From DASULK01 sp036381835 (lineage in GTDB: Bacteria > Actinomycetota > Actinomycetes > Mycobacteriales > Micromonosporaceae), in contig DASVCA010000085.1 in NCBI GenBank assembly GCA_036381835.1, positions 1 to 15,137 of the forward strand: a DNA stretch of 15,137 nt, written 5' to 3'. The notes beneath the pieces were generated by a model, which saw only the letters and a list, made by a program, of their open reading frames with translations, was not told the origin of the DNA and did not search any database. Both the position numbers and the translations under genes were made by a program. Below are positions 1-7,475 of the stretch, piece after piece (positions within the stretch are counted from its first letter, which is position 1; every line of letters begins with the position of its first letter).

Positions 1-1761
1 GCACGTCGGCCGCTGCGTCCACCGCGCCTGGCCGACCCCCAGCGCAGGCTCCGCCTCGCCACCGTGCTCGCCCTGGCGCTGTTCGCCACCATCGGTATCC
101 GTCTCGTGGCGCTCCAAGTGGTGGACGCGCCGGCATACGCCGACGGCGGCCTGCTGGATCGGCTGCGGACCGTCAGCCTGCCCGCACCGCGTGGGGCGAT
201 CTACGACCGGTCCGGGGCCGCACTGGCGCACAGCGTGGAGGCCCGGTACGTCTACGCCGATCCGGAGCTGATCGAGGACCCGCAGGCGACCGCGGCCGCA
301 CTCTCACCGCTGCTCGGCATCCCGCGCTCCCAACTGGTCGAGTCGATGACCAAGCGGACCCGCCCGGACGGGCGGCCCTCCCGGTTCGAGTGGCTGGCCC
401 GGGGGGTCGAGATCGAGACCGCGGAGCGGATCATGGAACTCGGCCTGCCGGGCATCGGGGTCCGCCGAGACGAGCGCCGCGAGGTGCCCGGCGGTGACCT
501 GGCCGCCAACGTGCTCGGCTTCGTCGGTGACGGCATGGTCGGCCTGGAGGGGATCGAGGCGCGCTACAACGATGTGCTGAGCGGCGTCGACGGCGAGCGG
601 CAGTTCGAGATCGGTCGCGGCAACCTGGCCAAGGAGATCCCGGGCGGCTACCAGCGGGAGACCCCGGCTAAGCCGGGCAGCTCTCTGGTGCTCACCATCG
701 ACCGCGATCTGCAGTACGAGGCGCAGCTCACGCTGAACGAACTGATGCGGGAGACCGAGGGCGGCAAGGCCGCGGCCGTGGTGCTCGACGTGCGCACCGG
801 TGAGGTGCTGGCGCAGGCCAGCCACCCGACGTACAACGCGGCCGACCCGACCAACCCGGCGACCGATCCGACCGACCGGGAGGACGTGGCCACCAGCTTC
901 GTCATCGACCCCGGCTCGGTGCACAAGGCGATCGTGTTCGGCGCGGCGTTGGAGGAGGGGGTGATCCGACCGGATACGACCATGCCGGTGCCGTCGACCA
1001 TCCGCAAGGGCGACACCACGTTCTCCGACACCCATCCCGCCGACGGGCGGGTGATGACCCTGGCGGGCATGCTCGCCTACTCGTCCAACGTCGGGACCAT
1101 CCAGATCGCCGATCGGCTGGGCGCGGAGAAGCTTTACGAGTACCAGCTCAAGTTCGGCCTCGGGCAGGCCACCGGGGTGGGGCTGCCCGGCGAGGCCGCG
1201 GGCCGCGTGCTCGAACCATCGGAGTGGAGCGGCTCCTCGTACGGGTCGATCCCGATCGGGCACAGCGTGGATGTCACGCCGTTGCAGATGGCGGCGGTGT
1301 ACGCCGCGATCGCCAACGACGGTGTCTGGGTGCAGCCGCGGTTGGTGAAGGAGATCGTCTCGCCGGACGGCACCCGGACCCCGACTCCCGAACCCCGGAC
1401 CCGGCGGGTGCTCGGTGCGCAGAATGCCGCCGCCCTGCGCCTCATGCTGGAGGCGGTGACCACCGTGCCGGGCGCGACCGGTTTAAAGGCCGCCATTCCG
1501 GGCTACCGGGTGGCGGGTAAGACGGGCACCGGGAAGCGGATCATCGACGGGAGGTACGTCCCCGGCGATGTGGCCTCGTTCATCGGCATGGTGCCGGCGG
1601 ACGATCCCCGCTACGTCGTCGCCGTGTTCGCGCACACCCCCGGCGGCGGGGGAGGCGAGATCGCCGCACCCGCGTTCGAGTCGATAATGGAGTTCACCCT
1701 GCGACACTTCCGGGTTCCACCCACCACTGCTGCGCCGCCCGACTTCGTGGTGTTCCCCTGA
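1..1761 (+). CDS. ftsI: FtsI / PBP2b-type septal peptidoglycan transpeptidase, 5' partial
   Basis: A membrane-anchored class B penicillin-binding protein that crosslinks septal peptidoglycan as partner of the glycan polymerase FtsW. The reading frame is open to base 1. The GTG at base 64 lies inside the transmembrane segment, so the true start is upstream of the window and the gene is 5' truncated here. Visible in order: a basic stretch, one membrane anchor (about bases 55-120), the PBP dimerisation domain with RGAIYDRSG near its start, then the transpeptidase domain. Its three active-site motifs are SVHK (bases 916-927, catalytic serine first), SSN (1081-1089) and KTGTG (1519-1533). There are no PASTA repeats. 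It carries one TTA leucine codon (1483-1485). The position directly before murE is the usual one for ftsI in the dcw cluster. Identification is very secure; only the N-terminus is missing. Confidence 0.96.
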   Translation, partial: ARRPLRPPRLADPQRRLRLATVLALALFATIGIRLVALQVVDAPAYADGGLLDRLRTVSLPAPRGAIYDRSGAALAHSVEARYVYADPELIEDPQATAAALSPLLGIPRSQLVESMTKRTRPDGRPSRFEWLARGVEIETAERIMELGLPGIGVRRDERREVPGGDLAANVLGFVGDGMVGLEGIEARYNDVLSGVDGERQFEIGRGNLAKEIPGGYQRETPAKPGSSLVLTIDRDLQYEAQLTLNELMRETEGGKAAAVVLDVRTGEVLAQASHPTYNAADPTNPATDPTDREDVATSFVIDPGSVHKAIVFGAALEEGVIRPDTTMPVPSTIRKGDTTFSDTHPADGRVMTLAGMLAYSSNVGTIQIADRLGAEKLYEYQLKFGLGQATGVGLPGEAAGRVLEPSEWSGSSYGSIPIGHSVDVTPLQMAAVYAAIANDGVWVQPRLVKEIVSPDGTRTPTPEPRTRRVLGAQNAAALRLMLEAVTTVPGATGLKAAIPGYRVAGKTGTGKRIIDGRYVPGDVASFIGMVPADDPRYVVAVFAHTPGGGGGEIAAPAFESIMEFTLRHFRVPPTTAAPPDFVVFP

Positions 1762-1793
1762 CCGCCGGCCTGGCGCCGCGGGCACCGACGGGG

Positions 1794-1805
1794 TCGGTCG
1801 ACCGA
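1794..1805. repeat. Perfect 12-base palindrome TCGGTCGACCGA after ftsI
   Basis: A perfect 12-base dyad 32 bases after the ftsI stop. It has no T-tract, so it does not look like an intrinsic terminator. It could be a protein-binding site or chance in GC-rich DNA. Confidence 0.25.
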
Positions 1806-1822
1806 GGAGCCGATCGTCGCCG

Positions 1823-1830
1823 AAGGAGGA
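1823..1830 (+). promoter_or_regulatory. Strong Shine-Dalgarno AAGGAGGA before a small ORF
   Basis: AAGGAGGA is a near-perfect complement to the 16S rRNA 3' end and ends 7 bases before a GTG at 1838. It is the best ribosome binding site in the spacer. It is not placed for murE, whose GTG lies 134 bases downstream, so it argues that something small is translated between ftsI and murE. Confidence 0.45.
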
Positions 1831-1837
1831 TCTCGTC

Positions 1838-1960
1838 GTGCCCGCAGGAACGAGCCCGACCCGCCGGGCGATCGACCCCGCCGGCCGGGCAAAAGGGATA
1901 TCCGCGGAGCGGGGCGGACCGTCGGGTGTTCTCGGATCATTCCGACCGGGTAGGGTCTAG
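1838..1960 (+). CDS. Possible 40-residue small protein between ftsI and murE
   Basis: An ORF of 40 codons from GTG 1838 to TAG 1958-1960, preceded by AAGGAGGA at ideal spacing and ending 4 bases before the murE GTG. The predicted peptide begins MPAGTSPTRRAIDP and ends GSFRPGRV. It is basic, Gly/Pro/Arg-rich, without a membrane segment or cysteine pattern, and I recognise no family. Its last codons run through the probable murE -10 hexamer, so the stretch would serve as both coding and promoter DNA. It could be a genuine small protein, a leader peptide coupling ftsI and murE translation, or a chance ORF, which is common in GC-rich DNA. Support is only the ribosome binding site and the tight spacing. 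Confidence 0.3.
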   Translation: MPAGTSPTRRAIDPAGRAKGISAERGGPSGVLGSFRPGRV

Positions 1961-1965
1961 CGCCG
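1927..1965 (+). promoter_or_regulatory. Probable promoter giving a leaderless murE transcript
   Basis: A -10-like hexamer TAGGGT (1951-1956, fits TANNNT) ends 8 bases before the GTG at 1965, so transcription would begin at or next to the start codon. No Shine-Dalgarno precedes that GTG, which fits the leaderless translation common in actinobacteria. The -35 region (TGTTCT at 1927-1932 with an 18-base spacer) is weak. murE may also be read through from ftsI. Confidence 0.5.
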
Positions 1966-3491
1966 TGCCCGGCAATCCGCGTCCCCGCACCACGATCCCC
2001 ACGCGGCTCGCCGACCTCGCCGCGCGGCTGGAAGCCGAGGTGCCCCCTGCGGCCGAGACGCTGACGGTGACCGGAGTGACCCATGCCAGCGCGGAGGTTC
2101 GCCCCGGTGATCTGTACGCCGCGCTCCCCGGCTCCCGCAGACACGGCGCCGAGTTCGTGCCGGACGCCGCGGCAGCGGGCGCGGTGGCGGTGCTGACCGA
2201 TTCCCGAGGAGCGGAAGCCGCGGCCGCGGCCGGCCTCCCCGCGTTGGTCGTGCCGGATCCCCGCGCCGTGCTGGGTCCGGTCGCCTCCGTCGTCTACGGC
2301 GAGCCGACCGCGGCGCTGACCATGATCGGAATCACCGGTACCGCCGGTAAGACCTCCACGGCCTACCTGATCGAGTCCGGGTTACGGGCCGCCGGTCAGG
2401 TGACCGGTCTGATCGGCACGGTTGAGACCCGGCTCGGCGACCTGTCCCTGGACAGCGTCCGTACCACGCCGGAAGCGACCGATCTGCATGCCATGCTGGC
2501 CGTGGCGCGAGAGCGCGAGGTCGACGCCGTGGTGATGGAGGTGTCCAGCCACGCCCTCGCCATGGAGCGGGTCGGCGGGGTCCGATTCGCCGTCGGCGGC
2601 TACACCAACTTCGGTCGGGATCATCTGGACTTCCACGCCGATGTCGGCGCCTACTTCGCCGCCAAGGCACGCCTGTTCGACGGCCGCTGCGCGGTGGAGG
2701 TGCTCAACCTCGACGATCCGGCACTGCGCCCGTTGCACAAGGCGGACACCGTCACCTATTCGGCGGCCGGGAACCCGGCGGCGACATGGCGGGCCGAGAA
2801 CGTGAGCGGCTCGGGGTACGCGCAGCGGTTCACCGCGATCGGCCCGGACGGAGTCGTCGTCGACGCCGGGGTGGCCTTGCCCGGCCGGCACAACATCGCC
2901 AACGCCCTGCTGGCCATCGCGGTGTTGGCCGCCGTCGGCGTCGATCCGCAGATCGCAGCCCGGGGGGTGGCGGCCTGTCGCGGGGTACCGGGGCGGTTGG
3001 AACTCGTCGACGCCCCCGGCCCGGTGCGGGGCGTGGTGGACTACGCACACAAACCGGACGCGATCACCGCCGCACTGAGCGCGCTTCGCGACCTGGTCGC
3101 CGAGGGCGGCCGGCTGATCTGTGTGATCGGCGCGGGCGGGGATCGCGACCGCAGCAAGCGACCGGTCATGGGGGCGGCGGCGGCGCGCGGGGCGGACCGG
3201 GTGTTGATCACCGACGACAACCCGCGCACGGAGGACCCGGCGGCGATCCGCGCCGAACTGCTGGCGGGTGCGCTTCGGGAGGGCACCGCCGCGCTGGTGA
3301 CGGAGGTCGCGGATCGCCGCGCCGCCATCGCCGAAGCGGTGCGACTGGCCGCGCCCGGCGACATCGTGGCGGTGCTGGGCAAGGGACACGAGCGCGGACA
3401 GGAGATCGGTGGACAGGTGTATCCGTTCGACGACCGGGTCGAGTTGGCCGCCGCGCTGACCGCCCGATTCGCAGACCGGGTGGGGCAGTAA
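1965..3491 (+). CDS. murE: MurE, UDP-MurNAc-tripeptide ligase (meso-diaminopimelate adding)
   Basis: A cytoplasmic ATP-dependent Mur ligase that adds the third stem residue to the UDP-muramoyl dipeptide. Starting at GTG 1965 it is 508 residues. An in-frame GTG at 1926 would add 13 residues but lies upstream of the TAGGGT promoter, so I prefer 1965, giving an N-terminus of PGNPRPRT type. Visible: the ATP-binding loop GITGTAGKTS (residues about 122-131), a DHLDFH stretch followed by YFAAKARLF, whose lysine is the expected carbamylated residue, and DNPR (about 418-421). DNPR is the signature of enzymes choosing meso-diaminopimelate rather than lysine. KGHERGQE is near the C-terminus. A TTA codon occurs at 2382-2384. 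The stop overlaps the murF start by one base (TAATG), suggesting coupled translation. Confidence 0.96.
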   Translation: MPGNPRPRTTIPTRLADLAARLEAEVPPAAETLTVTGVTHASAEVRPGDLYAALPGSRRHGAEFVPDAAAAGAVAVLTDSRGAEAAAAAGLPALVVPDPRAVLGPVASVVYGEPTAALTMIGITGTAGKTSTAYLIESGLRAAGQVTGLIGTVETRLGDLSLDSVRTTPEATDLHAMLAVAREREVDAVVMEVSSHALAMERVGGVRFAVGGYTNFGRDHLDFHADVGAYFAAKARLFDGRCAVEVLNLDDPALRPLHKADTVTYSAAGNPAATWRAENVSGSGYAQRFTAIGPDGVVVDAGVALPGRHNIANALLAIAVLAAVGVDPQIAARGVAACRGVPGRLELVDAPGPVRGVVDYAHKPDAITAALSALRDLVAEGGRLICVIGAGGDRDRSKRPVMGAAAARGADRVLITDDNPRTEDPAAIRAELLAGALREGTAALVTEVADRRAAIAEAVRLAAPGDIVAVLGKGHERGQEIGGQVYPFDDRVELAAALTARFADRVGQ

Positions 3492-4900
3492 TGATCAACC
3501 TCAGTCTCGCGGAGGTCGCGGCGATCGTTCAGGGGCGGCTGATCGCCGCGGATCCCGATGCGGCGGTCACCGGCCGAGTGGAGTTCGACTCGCGGAAGGT
3601 GGGCCCGGGCGGGCTGTTCGTGGCCTTCCCCGGTGAGAAGGTCGACGGCCACGACTTTGCCTCGGCGGCGCTGACGGCCCGGGCGGTGGCGGTCCTCGGC
3701 ACCCGGGAAGTCGCCGGCGTGCCGATGATCCTGGTCGGAGACGCCCGCGTGGCCATGGGCCGACTGGCCCGAGCGGTGGTCGACCGGTTACCCGCCCTGA
3801 CCGTGATCGGAGTCACCGGATCGTCCGGTAAGACCAGCACCAAGGACATGATCGCGCAGCTGGTCGCGCGCATCGGACCGACCGTCGCGCCACCCGGCTC
3901 CTTCAACAACGAACTCGGCCATCCCTACACGGCGCTGCAGGCGGACCCGGACACGCGGTTTCTGGTGCTGGAGAAGGGAGCCCGGGGCCCGGGCCACATC
4001 CGATATCTGTGCCAGGTGGCGCCGCCGCGCATCGCGGCGGTGCTCAACGTCGGGGTGGCGCACGTCGGGGAGTTCGGCTCGGTCGAGCAGATCGCGGCGG
4101 CCAAGGGTGAACTGGTCGAGGCGCTGCCCCCGGACGGTGTGGCGGTGCTGAACGCGGACGATCCGCGGGTTCGTGCGATGGCGCGGCGGACACGGGCGCG
4201 GGTGGTGCTGGTCGGCGAAGCGGACGACGCGACGGTGCGCGCGGTGGACGTACGGGTCGACGAGCGCGGCCGTCCCGCGTACACGTTGGTGACCGCGGCG
4301 GGGGCGGTGCCGGTGCGGCTCGGCCTGACCGGCCGCCACCAGGTCGCCAATTCGCTCGCCGCGGCGGCGGTGGCGCTCGAGGCCGGCATGTCGCTGTCCG
4401 AAGTGGCCGACGCTCTCGGCGGCCTGCGTTTGGTGTCGAGCCGACGGATGGATGTCTTCGATCGACCCGATGGCGTGACGGTGATCGACGACTCGTACAA
4501 CGCGAATCCGGCCTCGATGGCCGCCGCGCTGCGGGCGCTCGCCGAGCTGGGCCGCGGGCGGCGCACCGTCGCCGTGCTCGGCTACATGGCCGAGCTCGGG
4601 GAGTTCGAGCGGGAAGGGCACGAGCAGGTCGGTCGGTTGGTGGTCGAGCTCGGCATCGACCGGCTGATCGTGGTCAGCGAATTGGCGGCGCCGATCCATC
4701 ATGCTGCTTCGGCGACCGCGGATTGGGGAGGAGAATCGGTGCTGGTATCCGATCAGGCGGCGGCGGTGGAGTTGCTGCGCCGTGAGCTGCGGCCCGGCGA
4801 TGCCGTCCTGGTGAAGGGCTCACGTTACCGGACCTGGGAGGTCGTCGACGCCCTCCGCGCGGAGGGGGAGGCGACCGAGGACGGGCAGGCGACGACATGA
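3491..4900 (+). CDS. murF: MurF, UDP-MurNAc-tripeptide:D-Ala-D-Ala ligase
   Basis: Adds D-alanyl-D-alanine to the UDP-muramoyl tripeptide, completing the cytoplasmic pentapeptide precursor. It is 469 residues from ATG 3491, close to family length. The short N-terminal UDP-binding domain has the FDSR stretch, followed by the ATP loop GVTGSSGKTST (107-117), SFNNELGHP (137-145), NADD (221-224), DDSYNANP and the C-terminal KGSR. The family usually has E-M/L-G after the central beta strand; here it is EKGARG (161-166), a lysine in place of the hydrophobic residue. A TTA leucine codon is at 3788-3790. It overlaps murE by one base and mraY by four (ATGA at 4897), so translation through the three genes is probably coupled. 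Confidence 0.96.
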   Translation: MINLSLAEVAAIVQGRLIAADPDAAVTGRVEFDSRKVGPGGLFVAFPGEKVDGHDFASAALTARAVAVLGTREVAGVPMILVGDARVAMGRLARAVVDRLPALTVIGVTGSSGKTSTKDMIAQLVARIGPTVAPPGSFNNELGHPYTALQADPDTRFLVLEKGARGPGHIRYLCQVAPPRIAAVLNVGVAHVGEFGSVEQIAAAKGELVEALPPDGVAVLNADDPRVRAMARRTRARVVLVGEADDATVRAVDVRVDERGRPAYTLVTAAGAVPVRLGLTGRHQVANSLAAAAVALEAGMSLSEVADALGGLRLVSSRRMDVFDRPDGVTVIDDSYNANPASMAAALRALAELGRGRRTVAVLGYMAELGEFEREGHEQVGRLVVELGIDRLIVVSELAAPIHHAASATADWGGESVLVSDQAAAVELLRRELRPGDAVLVKGSRYRTWEVVDALRAEGEATEDGQATT

Positions 4901-6021
4901 GAGCGGTCGTCGTCGCGGCCGGTGTGGCCTTTCTCGTGTCGCTCTTCGCCACCCCGATCGCGATCAAGGTGTTCACCCGGTTGAAGGCCGGGCAGCCGAT
5001 CCGCGCCGAGGGACCGGCGATGCACCAGGGCAAGAAGGGCACGCCCACCATGGGCGGGGTGGTGTTCATCGTCGCCACGGTCATCGCGTATGTGGCCGGT
5101 CACGTGGCCCTCACCACGTTGCCCGAGCATCAGATCGCACAGATCACCCCCACCATCACCGCGCTTGTTCTGCTCGGTCTGATGGTCTTCTCCGGCGCCG
5201 TCGGATTCATCGATGACTTCCTGAAGGTGCGTAAACGCAACAGCGCCGGGCTCAACAAGCGGGGCAAGCTGCTGGGTCAGATCCTGGTGGGTGCGGCCTT
5301 CGGGGTCATCGCCCTCTACTTTCCGAGCAGCATGGTCGATCCGAGTGGGATGTCCACCAATGTGGAGACGGTGGGCGCCACGACTCTGTCGTTCATCCGC
5401 GACATCCCGGCGTTGGACGTCGGCAAGGTCGGTGCGGTGGTCATCTTCATCTTCGTCGTGATGGCCACCACCAACGGCGTCAACCTCACCGACGGGCTGG
5501 ACGGGCTGGCGACCGGTGCCTCGGTGATGGTGCTCGCCGGTTACGCGATGATCGCCTTCTGGCAGTACCGGCACTGGTGCGCCGACCCGAACTACACCCT
5601 CGACTACTGCTATCAGGTGCGGGACCCGCTGGAGATCGCGTTGATCGCGGGAGCCGCGGCCGGAGCCTGCGTGGGCTTCCTGTGGTGGAACACCTCGCCG
5701 GCCCGGATCTTCATGGGCGACACCGGTGCCCTCGGCCTCGGCGGCCTCATCGCCGGATTGGCCATGTCCACCCGGACCCTGCTGCTGCTGCCCATCATCG
5801 GCGGGCTATTCGTGATCATCACCATGTCGGTGGTCATCCAGGTGATCTCGTTCCGGACCACCGGTAAGCGGGTCTTCCGCATGTCGCCGCTGCAGCATCA
5901 CTTCGAGCTCGCCGGATGGAGCGAGGTCAACATCGTGGTCCGGTTCTGGATCATCGCCGGCATCTGCGTCTTCATCGGACTCGGTCTCTTCTTCGGCGAG
6001 TTCCTGACCGCGGTCACCTGA
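4897..6021 (+). CDS. mraY: MraY, phospho-MurNAc-pentapeptide transferase
   Basis: A polytopic membrane enzyme that transfers phospho-MurNAc-pentapeptide from UDP to undecaprenyl phosphate, making lipid I on the inner face of the membrane. It is 374 residues with about ten hydrophobic helices. The family motifs are all intact: DDFLK (106-110), NGVNLTDGLDGL (193-204), FMGDTGALGLGG (273-283) and the PLQHHFEL loop (331-338). Two cysteines (228 and 238) flank an external loop. The start overlaps the murF stop as ATGA with no strong ribosome binding site, fitting translational coupling. Normally murD follows directly; here there is a 95-base spacer and then ftsW. Confidence 0.97.
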   Translation: MRAVVVAAGVAFLVSLFATPIAIKVFTRLKAGQPIRAEGPAMHQGKKGTPTMGGVVFIVATVIAYVAGHVALTTLPEHQIAQITPTITALVLLGLMVFSGAVGFIDDFLKVRKRNSAGLNKRGKLLGQILVGAAFGVIALYFPSSMVDPSGMSTNVETVGATTLSFIRDIPALDVGKVGAVVIFIFVVMATTNGVNLTDGLDGLATGASVMVLAGYAMIAFWQYRHWCADPNYTLDYCYQVRDPLEIALIAGAAAGACVGFLWWNTSPARIFMGDTGALGLGGLIAGLAMSTRTLLLLPIIGGLFVIITMSVVIQVISFRTTGKRVFRMSPLQHHFELAGWSEVNIVVRFWIIAGICVFIGLGLFFGEFLTAVT

Positions 6022-6116
6022 CCGGAGTCGGTCGACACGCCGCCGGGGTGTTCGGGCCGGGCGAGGCCGGCACCCGATGATGGTGCGGGGCACGAGCAGG
6101 ACAGAGGGGCTATGGC
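6022..6116 (+). other. Spacer at the usual murD position; no murD and no recognisable remnant
   Basis: Between the mraY stop and the ftsW GTG there are only 95 bases. No Mur ligase motif is present in any frame, and the stretch is far too short for the roughly 450-500 residue MurD. It ends with a purine-rich ribosome binding site (AGAGGGG, about 6103-6109) for ftsW. No terminator-like hairpin with a T-tract is present, so mraY and ftsW are probably on one transcript. Confidence 0.85.
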
Positions 6117-7475
6117 GTGAGGGGCGAACCGGCCGGATCGACGATCGCGCAGGTGCCGCCCCCGCCGGGGGGCGGTCCGGTCGCCGGCCTGGCCGCGCTG
6201 CGCGGCCTGCTGGCCCGGCCGTTGGCCTCCTACTACCTGCTCATCGCCAGCTGCGGGCTGCTGCTGGTGATCGGGCTCACCATGGTCTTCTCGGCGACCA
6301 GCGTCCGCTCCTACGCCGAGGCCGGCAACGCCCTCGCGGCGTTCAGCAAACAGGCCCTGTACGCCCTCATCGGTCTGGTGGCGTTCTGGGCCTGCCAGCG
6401 GCTCCCGGTACGCACGTACCGGGCGCTCGCGCTGCCGGCGCTCGGCGTCGCACTGCTTCTTCTGCTGCTGTTGGACGGCCTGCTCGCCTGGGCCACGGTG
6501 ACCGGTCAGGACGCCCGGATCGGTCCGATCGAGGCCAGGCTCCTCTGGCTGCATCTCGGTCCGATCGGGTTGCAGCCCGCGGAGTTCGCCAAGTTCGCCC
6601 TGGTGCTGTGGGGCGCCGACGTCATCGCCCGCAAAGGCGCCGCGCTCGGCTGGTGGCGGGAACTGATGACGCCGCTGTTCCCGATCGTCGGTCTGCTGTT
6701 CGTGCTGGTCGGCTACAACGACCTGGGCACCATGCTCTGCCTGTTGGCGATCGTGGTCGGGCTGTTCTGGGCGGCCGGGGTGCGCATGCGTGTGTTCGCC
6801 ACCCTCTCCGTGCTCGGCCTGGCCGGGATCGGCCTGCTGGTCGCCGCCGCCTCGCTCGGCGCCGGCTCCGGCGACCGGGGCGCGGACAACTACCGGTTGA
6901 AGCGGCTGACCGTGTTCTTCAACCCGCCGCCGCCGGATGAGTGCAAGCTGGCCGACTGCTTCCAGCTCAACCAGGCGCGATACGCGATCGACAACGGCGG
7001 CTGGTTCGGCGTCGGCCTGGGCCAGAGCCGACTCAAATGGAACTGGCTGCCGGCGGCGGACAACGACTTCATCTTCGCGATCATCGCGGAGGAACTGGGG
7101 GTGGTCGGTTGCACGGTCGTGGTCGGGCTGTTCGCCGTCCTGGCCTACACCGGTCTGCGGATCGCCCGCCGGGTGGCCGACCCGTTCCGCCGGCTCGCCG
7201 CCGCCGGCGCCACCACCTGGCTGACCGTCCAGGCTCTCATCAACATCGGCGGCGTGGTCGGTCTGCTGCCGCTCACCGGGCTGCCGCTGCCGTTCATCTC
7301 CGACGGCGGCAGCGCGCTCGTGGTCACGCTCGCCGCGGTCGGCATGCTGGCTTCGTTCGCCCGGGCCGAGCCCGATGCGGCGCGTGCCTTGCACGCCCGC
7401 GCACCGGCCCCGTGGGTCCGACTAGTCTGGGCACCGTTGCCGCCGCTGCCCAAGCGGAGGGAAGGGAGAGGCTGA
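6117..7475 (+). CDS. ftsW: FtsW, septal SEDS peptidoglycan glycosyltransferase
   Basis: A polytopic SEDS protein that polymerises lipid II into septal glycan strands and partners with FtsI. It is 452 residues from GTG 6117, with AGAGGGG 7 bases upstream. Family features include a first helix with FSATSV (58-63), LGPIGLQPAEFAKF (147-160), VGYNDLGTM (198-206), GGWFGVGLGQS (294-304) and NDFIFAIIAEELG (316-328), ending with LPLPFISDGGSALV. About ten membrane helices are visible, with a Pro-rich cytoplasmic N-terminus. Unusual: the external loop that in most family members reads roughly DP-x-G-x-GYQ is here NPPPPDECKLADCFQ (269-283), with four prolines and cysteines at 275 and 281. The stop overlaps the murG ATG (TGATG). 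Confidence 0.95.
   Translation: MRGEPAGSTIAQVPPPPGGGPVAGLAALRGLLARPLASYYLLIASCGLLLVIGLTMVFSATSVRSYAEAGNALAAFSKQALYALIGLVAFWACQRLPVRTYRALALPALGVALLLLLLLDGLLAWATVTGQDARIGPIEARLLWLHLGPIGLQPAEFAKFALVLWGADVIARKGAALGWWRELMTPLFPIVGLLFVLVGYNDLGTMLCLLAIVVGLFWAAGVRMRVFATLSVLGLAGIGLLVAAASLGAGSGDRGADNYRLKRLTVFFNPPPPDECKLADCFQLNQARYAIDNGGWFGVGLGQSRLKWNWLPAADNDFIFAIIAEELGVVGCTVVVGLFAVLAYTGLRIARRVADPFRRLAAAGATTWLTVQALINIGGVVGLLPLTGLPLPFISDGGSALVVTLAAVGMLASFARAEPDAARALHARAPAPWVRLVWAPLPPLPKRREGRG

Noticed and set aside
2786..3490. A 704-codon frame that would extend murF upstream into murE
   Set aside because: The upstream part is an Arg/Gly/Pro-rich shadow of murE in another frame. The MurF domain begins precisely at ATG 3491.
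6022..6120. A possible murD 3' remnant ending in ATGGCGTGA before ftsW
   Set aside because: The in-frame peptide back to the mraY stop has no MurD C-terminal motif, so a remnant cannot be supported.
5898..7394. Minus-strand 498-codon open frame across mraY and ftsW
   Set aside because: Composition (Gln, Arg, Gly, Asp, His-rich) is that of an antisense shadow in GC-rich DNA, and the opposite strand encodes clear MraY and FtsW.
6941..7474. A long frame extending murG upstream into ftsW
   Set aside because: It is a shadow of ftsW; the MurG N-terminus and a good ribosome binding site fix the start at 7475.
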